5,192 nt of DNA, taken from Prevotella sp. UBA3837 (lineage in GTDB: Bacteria > Bacteroidota > Bacteroidia > Bacteroidales > Bacteroidaceae). Below the pieces are notes generated by a model, which made no database searches, had not been told where the DNA came from, and saw only the letters and a list, made by a program, of their open reading frames with translations. A program made the translations under genes and the position numbers. This document shows, piece after piece, positions 1 through 4,594 of the stretch (its first letter is position 1; the number at the start of each line of letters is the position of its first letter). The DNA lies in assembly GCA_002392835.1 (NCBI GenBank), contig DGHX01000079.1:1-5192 (forward strand). The letters run 5' to 3'.

Positions 1-121
1 CTCGATTTCGCCGTAAAATCAGGGGTGGGAAACTATAGTAATTTATTATTTGGGCAGGTGGTTTCAATGCGTTCCATCTGCCCTTTTTCGGACCAGACAT
101 CTGCTTGAAAACGATCTTTAT
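1..121. other. A/T-rich leader upstream of the esterase gene
   Basis: No gene is supported here. The stretch around 31-52 is A/T-rich, as expected for a promoter or leader region. Reading frame 1 is open from the window edge to a TGA at 106-108. The resulting 35-residue peptide resembles no family I know, so a tail of an upstream gene can be neither shown nor excluded. The bases just before the ATG at 122 are A/T-rich, which is the usual Bacteroidota start context. A TTTG at 49-52 could be a -33 box, but the matching -7 position (about 73-80) is poor, so I do not call a promoter. Confidence 0.4.
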
Positions 122-1438
122 ATGATGAATATCCGACGAATCCTCCCCCTGCTGGCCCTGCTTTTCTGCCTGCTGCCGGCCAGTGCCGAGAACTATCCCT
201 ACCGTAGCGACTACCTGTGGACAGCCGTCCCCGACCATGCCGACTGGCTCTATGCGTGCGGCGAGAAGGCAAGTGTGGAGGTGCAGCTGTTCCGTTATGG
301 CGTGCCAGTGGACGCAACGGTAAGCTACACCATCGGCAACGACATGCTGGCCGACGACCAGAAAGGCACGGTCCGACTGAAGAACGGCCGCGCCACCATC
401 GACATGGGCACGCGGCGCACGCCCGGTTTCCGCGACCTGCGTCTCACGGCTACGGTGGACGGAAAGGAGTACAAGCACCATGTGAAGGTGGGCTTCTCGG
501 CCGACAAGATTATGCCCTGGACCAAGGAACCCGCCGACTTCACCGCCTTCTGGCAGCGCGGTCTCGACGAGAGCAAGGCCTACGGCCTGCACTATTCCAA
601 GGAGCTGGCGCCCGAATACTGCACCGACCAGATGGACTGCTATCTGGTGCGCCTGCAGCTGAACAGCCATGGACAGTGCATGTATGGCTACCTGTTCATC
701 CCCAAGAATGCGAAGCCGGGCAGTTGTCCCGCCGTGATGTGTCCGCCGGGAGCGGGCGTGAAGACCATCAAGGAGCCGCTGCGCCACCGCTATTATGCCG
801 AGAACGGCTTCATCCGTCTGGAAGTGGAAATCCACGGTCTTGACCCGCGCATGAGCGACGAGCAGTTCAAGGAAATCAGCAATGCGCTGAACGGCCGCGG
901 CAACGGCTACCTGGAAAACGGCCTCGACAACCGCGACAACTACTACATGCGCCGCGTCTACCTGGGCATGGTGAAGTGGATCGACCTGCTCTGCTCGCTG
1001 CCCGAGTGGGACGGCAGGAACATGGCCGTGCAGGGCGGCTCGCAGGGCGGCGCCCTGGCCTTGGTGACGGCGGCCCTCGACTCCCGCGTCACGCTCTGCT
1101 GCGCTAACCACCCGGCACTGGCCGACATGGGGGCCTACAGCGAGAAAGGGCGCACCGGTGGCTATCCACACTTCCACCGAACCCCAGGCATGATGACACC
1201 AGAGAAGCTGCAGACCATGGCCTACTACGACGTGACCTGCTTTGCACGCCACATCAAATGCCCCGTGCGCATGACGTGGGGCTACAACGACGACACCTGC
1301 CCGCCCACCACCAGCTATGCCGTATGGAACGTGCTCGGCTGCCCAAAAGAGAGCCTCATCACGCCCATCAACGAGCACTGGACCAGCGAGGAAACAGAGC
1401 GCGGACACATGGAGTGGATAAAAGCCCACCTGAAATAA
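122..1438 (+). CDS. Secreted acetylxylan esterase / cephalosporin-C deacetylase-like esterase (CE7 family, alpha/beta hydrolase)
   Basis: This 438-residue protein is predicted to remove acetyl groups from xylan or xylo-oligosaccharides outside the cytoplasm. Residues 1-22 form a signal peptide: RR near the start, a Leu-rich core, and an A-S-A cleavage site before Glu23. Residues 23 to about 125 look like a beta-sandwich domain that minimal CE7 enzymes (about 320 residues) lack. The rest is the alpha/beta hydrolase. Ser307 lies in the nucleophile elbow GGSQGG. Asp390 precedes the CPP motif (Cys393), which matches the D-x-x-C-P-P acid motif of CE7. His419 lies 29 residues after Asp390, the same spacing as I recall for characterised CE7 enzymes. 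A TTG start at 50 would extend the frame, but it adds an unconserved-looking stretch ahead of the signal peptide. The ATG at 122 (or the adjacent one at 125) gives a clean signal sequence. The mature part has 13 cysteines, which is many for a periplasmic protein. The substrate is inferred from the family. Confidence 0.88.
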   Translation: MMNIRRILPLLALLFCLLPASAENYPYRSDYLWTAVPDHADWLYACGEKASVEVQLFRYGVPVDATVSYTIGNDMLADDQKGTVRLKNGRATIDMGTRRTPGFRDLRLTATVDGKEYKHHVKVGFSADKIMPWTKEPADFTAFWQRGLDESKAYGLHYSKELAPEYCTDQMDCYLVRLQLNSHGQCMYGYLFIPKNAKPGSCPAVMCPPGAGVKTIKEPLRHRYYAENGFIRLEVEIHGLDPRMSDEQFKEISNALNGRGNGYLENGLDNRDNYYMRRVYLGMVKWIDLLCSLPEWDGRNMAVQGGSQGGALALVTAALDSRVTLCCANHPALADMGAYSEKGRTGGYPHFHRTPGMMTPEKLQTMAYYDVTCFARHIKCPVRMTWGYNDDTCPPTTSYAVWNVLGCPKESLITPINEHWTSEETERGHMEWIKAHLK

Positions 1439-1451
1439 TCACTTGACATTT

Positions 1452-1486
1452 AAGTGATAAGTGACAAGTGACAAGTGATAAGTGAG
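1452..1486. repeat. Heptamer tandem repeat, 5 units of AAGTGA(T/C/G)
   Basis: Five consecutive 7-bp units run AAGTGAT, AAGTGAC, AAGTGAC, AAGTGAT, AAGTGAG with no spacers, starting 14 bp after the esterase stop codon. The reverse complement of the unit core, TCACTT, sits at 1439-1444, so a 6-bp stem with AAGTGA (1452-1457) can form around a 7-nt loop. Because the unit length is not a multiple of three, the TGA in each unit falls in a different frame, and all three + frames are closed. Function is unknown. Such short heptamer arrays are, as I recall, not rare in spacers of Prevotella-like genomes. Confidence 0.85.
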
Positions 1487-1529
1487 AGTCCCCAAATAAT
1501 ACTGGCGCTTTACAGTGTCGTCTGTCGCT

Positions 1530-1555
1530 CGACCTTGGTCGCTCTGCTTGCAGAG
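1530..1555. repeat. Two abutting short palindromes with CTTG loops
   Basis: CGACCTTGGTCG (1530-1541) and CTCTGCTTGCAGAG (1542-1555) are each perfect inverted repeats and touch with no gap. In RNA they would fold as 4-bp and 5-bp stems, both with a CUUG tetraloop. The second has the G-C closing pair of the known stable G(CUUG)C tetraloop. There is no T-run downstream, so this is not a standard intrinsic terminator. It may be a transcript-stabilising or processing element of the esterase mRNA, or part of a dispersed intergenic repeat. Confidence 0.7.
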
Positions 1556-1614
1556 AACTCCTGTAACTCCTGAACTCCTGCAACTCCTGCGCTCTTGCAA
1601 CTCCAGAACTCTCT
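1556..1614. repeat. Degenerate tandem repeat of AACTCCTG (8-9 bp period)
   Basis: Exact AACTCCTG occurs at 1556-1563, 1565-1572, 1573-1580 and 1582-1589, with 0- or 1-bp spacers. Decayed units follow: CGCTCTTG at 1590, AACTCCAG at 1599 and AACTCTCT at 1607. The array begins directly after the second CTTG hairpin and ends about 30 bp before the peroxidase start. No coding frame is supported across it. The degeneration towards the 3' end looks like an old slippage array. Confidence 0.8.
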
Positions 1615-1645
1615 AGAAATATACTAATATTCCCCCCAAAAAGCT

Positions 1646-2251
1646 ATGAGAAGAATGATTCTGGCCACGATGGCCCTGTTGCTCGCCCTTGCGGCACCGA
1701 CAAAGAAAAATGTGTATGGATTCGCTGTGACCGATGCCGACGGAAACAGTGTGTCGATGAAGCAGTACAAGGGAAAGGTGCTGCTCATTGTGAACACCGC
1801 CACGCGCTGTGGTTTCACCCCTCAGTATGAAGAACTGGAGGCGCTCTACGAGAAATACCGTGCTCAGGGCTTTGAGATTCTCGACTTCCCCTGCAACCAG
1901 TTTGGCGAGCAGGCACCTGGCACCATCGCCGAGATTCACCAGTTCTGCACCGCCAACTTCAACATTCAGTTCCCGCAGTTCGACAAGGTCGACGTCAACG
2001 GTCCCGATGCCTCGCCCCTCTTCGCGTTTCTGAAGTCGCAGCGTGGCTTTGCGGGCTTCAATCTCGACCACAGGCTCGGCCGTCTGCTCGACGACAACTT
2101 CCGAAAGAAAGACCCCGCCTACGACCAGAACCCCGACATCAAGTGGAACTTCACCAAGTTCCTCGTCGACCGCAAGGGCCGCGTGGTGCAGCGCTTTGAG
2201 CCCACCGCCACCGCAGCCGACATGGAGGAGGCCATCCGCCAGCTGCTATAA
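1646..2251 (+). CDS. Glutathione peroxidase family protein, two-cysteine (thioredoxin-dependent) type, probably exported
   Basis: This 201-residue thiol peroxidase reduces hydrogen peroxide and organic hydroperoxides. Residues 1-17 are a short basic-then-hydrophobic leader, probably a signal peptide cleaved near Ala16-Ala17 or a membrane anchor. The family core starts near residue 24. The peroxidatic Cys55 lies in NTATRCGFTPQY, replacing the selenocysteine of animal enzymes. Gln89 in FPCNQFGEQ and Trp167-Asn168 in KWNFTKF complete the catalytic tetrad. Cys101 lies 46 residues after Cys55, the spacing of the resolving cysteine in thioredoxin-dependent members as I recall it, so the electron donor is probably thioredoxin-like and not glutathione. 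Residues 131-165 carry an insertion before the Trp-Asn motif compared with short bacterial forms; I recall this as typical of Bacteroidota homologues. The ATG at 1646 is chosen because it gives the full leader; Met4 (1655) is an alternative. A strong terminator follows, so it is probably monocistronic at its 3' end. Confidence 0.93.
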   Translation: MRRMILATMALLLALAAPTKKNVYGFAVTDADGNSVSMKQYKGKVLLIVNTATRCGFTPQYEELEALYEKYRAQGFEILDFPCNQFGEQAPGTIAEIHQFCTANFNIQFPQFDKVDVNGPDASPLFAFLKSQRGFAGFNLDHRLGRLLDDNFRKKDPAYDQNPDIKWNFTKFLVDRKGRVVQRFEPTATAADMEEAIRQLL

Positions 2252-2268
2252 CAGCGTTTCGGCAGCAT

Positions 2269-2297
2269 GTTACAAAACCCAAACCTTCTGTTACAAA
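2269..2297. repeat. 9-bp direct repeat TGTTACAAA, 20-bp period
   Basis: TGTTACAAA occurs at 2269-2277 and again at 2289-2297, just after the peroxidase stop codon and just before the terminator stem. The 20-bp period is close to two helical turns, so a protein could contact both copies on one face of the DNA. This is only suggestive, and chance recurrence of an A/T-rich 9-mer is possible. Confidence 0.35.
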
Positions 2298-2298
2298 T

Positions 2299-2351
2299 AG
2301 CCATGGCGCAAAGGACACTTTTTCGTACCTTTGCGCCATGGCTGTTTTTTT
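2299..2351 (+). terminator. Strong rho-independent terminator of the peroxidase gene
   Basis: A perfect 16-bp inverted repeat, AGCCATGGCGCAAAGG (2299-2314) and CCTTTGCGCCATGGCT (2328-2343), encloses a 13-nt loop. One G and then seven T residues (2345-2351) follow. The stem is GC-rich at its base and begins 47 bp after the peroxidase stop codon. There is no matching T-run for the minus strand, so it acts in the + direction. It should separate the peroxidase transcript from the GH97 gene. Confidence 0.93.
2322..2334 (+). promoter_or_regulatory. Putative -7 promoter box for the GH97 gene inside the terminator arm
   Basis: TTCGTACCTTTGC contains TACCTTTG (2326-2333), a full match to the Bacteroidota -7 consensus TAnnTTTG. 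It shares TTCGTAnnTTTGC with the promoter of the downstream recombinase gene. No TTTG -33 box is found 19-21 bp upstream (that region is the left stem arm), so the promoter would be of the -7-only kind. Transcription would begin near 2340, leaving about a 70-nt leader before the ATG at 2410. Confidence 0.45.
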
Positions 2352-2409
2352 GTAGAGCTGAATCCACCCTTTAGGGCAGAAGTTCCCGCAGCCCCTCATC
2401 ATTGCAAAT

Positions 2410-4275
2410 ATGAAAAAAGAACGAATAATGAAGAAAACCCTATTGTCATGGATGCTGCTGATGGCCGGCCTCGTGGCTGCCAACGGAGCCATCAAGTCGC
2501 CCGACGGAAGCCTGCGTCTGAAAGTGAGCGACGCATCACTTGTGCTGACGAGTCACGGAAAGCCCGTGGTGACATTGCCTGAGATGGGCATTGGCGACGC
2601 GAAGATGGGCCAGCGCCAGAAGTTCAGTTTCACGCGCACGGTGACCGCAAGCTACGACATGCTGTCGGGCAAGCGCTCGCACTGCCACAATGAGGCCCGC
2701 GAATACCAGGCGCAGCTCAGTCCGACAGTGAGGCTCGTGGTGAGGCTCTACAACGACGGACTTGCCTTCCGCTATGAGCTGACAGGTCTGAACAATGCCC
2801 CGATGCCGACCGAGCATACCACCTATCTCATCGGTGAAGGCACCCGCCGCTGGATGCAGCAGTGGGCCGATTCCTACGAAGGCTTCTTCCCGCTCTCCAC
2901 CACAGCGTGCCAGAAACCGGTGCCCTCCTATGGTCCGCCCAACGTGTCGGCCGACGGATGGAACTGCCGATGGGGCTACCCTGCACTGCTGGAGCCTGCC
3001 GACGGCCTCTTTGCCCTCATCACCGAGAGCAACATTGAGCGGCGGCAGAGCGCGTCGTGCCTGCGCAACGACCGCAGTCTGGAGCACTTCCGCGTGTGTC
3101 CCGACGACAACAAGGTGGCGCTCACGGGCTCGTGGCACACACCCTGGCGCGTGGTCATCGTAGGAACGCTCTCGCAGATCGTGGAGTCTACGCTCGTCAC
3201 CGACGTGGCCGAGCCCAGCGCTTACGGCGATACGTCGTGGATTAAGCCGGGCGTCGTCTCGTGGATTTACTGGGCCTACAACCACGGCAGCAACGACTAC
3301 GGCATCATCAGTCAGTATGTGGACCTCGCCGCCACGCTCCATCTGCCCTACATGCTCATCGATGCCGAGTGGGACACCATGAAGGATGGCAAGACCATCG
3401 ACGACGCGCTGGCCTATGCCAGAAGCCGGGGGGTCAGGCCCCTCATCTGGTATAACTCGTCGGTAGGATGGGTGGACGGCGCACCGACACCGAAGTTCCG
3501 GCTGAACAAGCCCGAGGACCGCGAGCGCGAGTTCGCCTGGTGCGAGCGCATGGGTGTGGCAGGCGTGAAGATCGACTTCTTCTCGGGCGACAACCAGATG
3601 AACATGGACTACTGCCTCGACTTGCTGGAAAGCGCCGCTCGCCACCATCTCTTGGTCAACTTCCACGGCGCCACCGTGCCGCGCGGCTGGCAGCGCACCT
3701 ATCCCAATCTGCTCTCCACCGAAGGCGTCTATGGTGCCGAATGGTACAACAATGTGCCGACGTTCACCCAGAAGGCTGCCGCCCACAACGCCACGCTGCC
3801 CTTCACGCGCAACGTCATCGGGCCGATGGACTACACGCCCTGCGCCTTCAGCGACTCGCAGCATCCCCACATCACCACTCACGGACACGAGCTGGCGCTC
3901 ACGGTGCTCTTTGAGTCAGGCCTGCAGCATCTGGCCGACCGCCCCGAGAGTCTGCTGGCGCAGCCCCGCGAGGTGGGCGATTTCCTGTCGCAGTTGCCCG
4001 CCGCCTGGGACGACACGCGCCTTCTCGACGGCTACCCCGGCACCTATGTGGTGATGGCCCGGCGCAGCGGCACCACCTGGTATGTGGCAGGCATCAACGG
4101 CACCGACGATGAGCTCACCGTCAGCCATCTGCAGTTGCCGTTCGCCCAGCCGTCGTCATCCATCACCCTGTTCTGCGACGGCGCCCCCTGGCAGATCACC
4201 CATCCCGCCACCCTGCCCACCGAGTTGAGGCTCGCCCCCCGCGGCGGATTCGTGGCAAAGATATCGGTCCCCTGA
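2410..4275 (+). CDS. Secreted GH97 glycoside hydrolase, retaining type (alpha-galactosidase-like)
   Basis: This 621-residue exported enzyme is predicted to release terminal alpha-linked sugars from oligosaccharides. After a Lys-rich n-region, residues 10-26 form a signal peptide. The GH97 N-terminal beta-sandwich follows (about 27-265, starting IKSPDG), then the (beta/alpha)8 barrel (about 280-520) and a C-terminal beta domain (about 525-621). Landmarks are LIDAEWD (317-322), VKIDFF (386-391), the block 417-430 (VNFHGAT, PRGWQRT), GAEW (442-445), GPMDYTP (471-477) and ADRPES (509-514). Asp389 sits where retaining members have their nucleophile. Glu444, 55 residues later, fits the acid/base; I recall the same 55-residue spacing in the Bacteroides retaining enzyme. 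SusB has Gly at the first site and a base Glu where this protein has Gly420, so a SusB-like alpha-glucosidase is unlikely. A related specificity such as beta-L-arabinopyranosidase is possible. An in-frame ATG at 2428 has a strongly A-rich upstream and gives a more standard signal peptide (MKKTLLSW), so it may be the true start. No SusC/D partner is visible. Confidence 0.92.
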   Translation: MKKERIMKKTLLSWMLLMAGLVAANGAIKSPDGSLRLKVSDASLVLTSHGKPVVTLPEMGIGDAKMGQRQKFSFTRTVTASYDMLSGKRSHCHNEAREYQAQLSPTVRLVVRLYNDGLAFRYELTGLNNAPMPTEHTTYLIGEGTRRWMQQWADSYEGFFPLSTTACQKPVPSYGPPNVSADGWNCRWGYPALLEPADGLFALITESNIERRQSASCLRNDRSLEHFRVCPDDNKVALTGSWHTPWRVVIVGTLSQIVESTLVTDVAEPSAYGDTSWIKPGVVSWIYWAYNHGSNDYGIISQYVDLAATLHLPYMLIDAEWDTMKDGKTIDDALAYARSRGVRPLIWYNSSVGWVDGAPTPKFRLNKPEDREREFAWCERMGVAGVKIDFFSGDNQMNMDYCLDLLESAARHHLLVNFHGATVPRGWQRTYPNLLSTEGVYGAEWYNNVPTFTQKAAAHNATLPFTRNVIGPMDYTPCAFSDSQHPHITTHGHELALTVLFESGLQHLADRPESLLAQPREVGDFLSQLPAAWDDTRLLDGYPGTYVVMARRSGTTWYVAGINGTDDELTVSHLQLPFAQPSSSITLFCDGAPWQITHPATLPTELRLAPRGGFVAKISVP

Positions 4276-4317
4276 CCCCTTCCCCTTTCTTTGCCGCCAA
4301 GCCGCTCGTCCCTTCAT

Positions 4318-4393
4318 CCCCAAGGTCGATCCTGCCGCTTTGACAAAGCCCTCCCTGTCTCCCCCAAGGTTGAGCATGTGGCTTTGTCAAAGC
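4318..4393. repeat. Imperfect 32-bp direct repeat carrying GCTTTG(A/T)CAAAGC palindromes
   Basis: Copies at 4318-4349 and 4362-4393 (44-bp period) agree at 26 of 32 positions by my alignment. Each starts CCCCAAGGT and ends in a 13-bp palindrome, GCTTTGACAAAGC (4337-4349) or GCTTTGTCAAAGC (4381-4393). The palindromes are reverse complements of each other, so GCTTTGACAAAGCC (4337-4350) and GGCTTTGTCAAAGC (4380-4393) can also form one 14-bp stem with a 29-nt loop. The structure lies 62-118 bp after the GH97 stop. It could help end that transcript, but no real T-run follows (only AACCCTTTT). It could instead be a pair of protein-binding sites. Confidence 0.7.
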
Positions 4394-4512
4394 AACCCTT
4401 TTCATCCCTCATCTCCGCAGTTCCGCTCTCCCCATTCTGCCGTTCCCTGCGTAAATAATCTAGATTTCTTTTGGCTTTTCTTCCGTTTTTCGTCCTTTAT
4501 GCCACCGAAATA

Positions 4513-4539
4513 GCAAAGAAAATATGGCGTTTTCTTTGC
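4513..4539. repeat. 10-bp perfect inverted repeat overlapping the xerD -33 box
   Basis: GCAAAGAAAA (4513-4522) and TTTTCTTTGC (4530-4539) are exact reverse complements around a 7-nt loop, TATGGCG. The right arm contains the TTTG taken as the -33 box of the recombinase promoter. The geometry fits an operator for a dimeric regulator, or a weak terminator hairpin for the GH97 transcript. No T-run follows the right arm, which argues against a classical terminator. Confidence 0.65.
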
Positions 4540-4565
4540 CCTTATTCCAAATCTTCGTATATTTG
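4535..4565 (+). promoter_or_regulatory. Bacteroidota-type promoter of xerD
   Basis: TTTG (4535-4538) and TATATTTG (4558-4565) match the -33 and -7 consensus elements TTTG and TAnnTTTG of the Bacteroidota primary sigma factor, separated by 19 bp, which is the expected spacing. The start of transcription would fall near 4570, giving a leader of only about 25 nt before the ATG at 4595. Confidence 0.75.
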
Positions 4566-4594
4566 CACTGCCTTATAGACCCATTAACCGCCTT

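Larger units (their letters stand above)
4276..4594. other. 319-bp pyrimidine-rich spacer between GH97 and xerD
   Basis: No coding region is supported. The + strand of about 4276-4500 is dominated by C and T, with runs such as CCCTTCCCCTTTCTTTG. It contains the paired palindromes, then an A/T-rich part from about 4450 with an inverted repeat and the recombinase promoter. Short frames on the minus strand here (4156-4405 and 4460-4918) read low-complexity sequence or overlap real genes, and are not credible. Confidence 0.6.

Noticed and set aside
49..80. Promoter TTTG, 20 bp, TCCATCTG before the esterase
   Set aside because: The -7 element lacks the conserved A and is a poor match to TAnnTTTG, so chance is as likely.
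1..108. Possible C-terminal tail of an upstream gene in frame 1
   Set aside because: It is open only by lack of stops over a short A/T-rich stretch, with no recognisable motif. The other two forward frames close within 40 bases.
50..121. Upstream extension of the esterase from a TTG start
   Set aside because: The added 24 residues precede a complete signal peptide and resemble no domain. The ATG at 122 has the better context.
137..190. Lipoprotein signal in the esterase leader (Cys16)
   Set aside because: The residues before Cys16 (LLF) do not fit the lipobox, while A-S-A before Glu23 is a good signal peptidase I site.
1368..1583. 71-residue minus-strand frame across the repeat spacer
   Set aside because: Its sequence is generated by the tandem repeats and the antisense end of the esterase gene. 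There is no family resemblance or start context.
1452..1614. CRISPR-like array
   Set aside because: The units are only 7-9 bp, adjacent and without spacers. No cas genes are present.
2349..2379. Second promoter candidate for GH97, TTTG, 19 bp, TAGGGCAG
   Set aside because: The TTTG is the end of the terminator T-run, and the -7 element matches only TA and the final G.
2536..3888. 450-residue open frame on the minus strand
   Set aside because: It lies wholly antisense to the GH97 gene, reads Arg/His/Val-rich low-complexity protein with no family motif, and is explained by GC-rich codon bias in the real gene.
122..4275. Polysaccharide utilisation locus or CAZyme operon
   Set aside because: There is no SusC, SusD or regulator gene in view, the two enzymes are separated by an unrelated peroxidase gene, and a strong terminator divides them.
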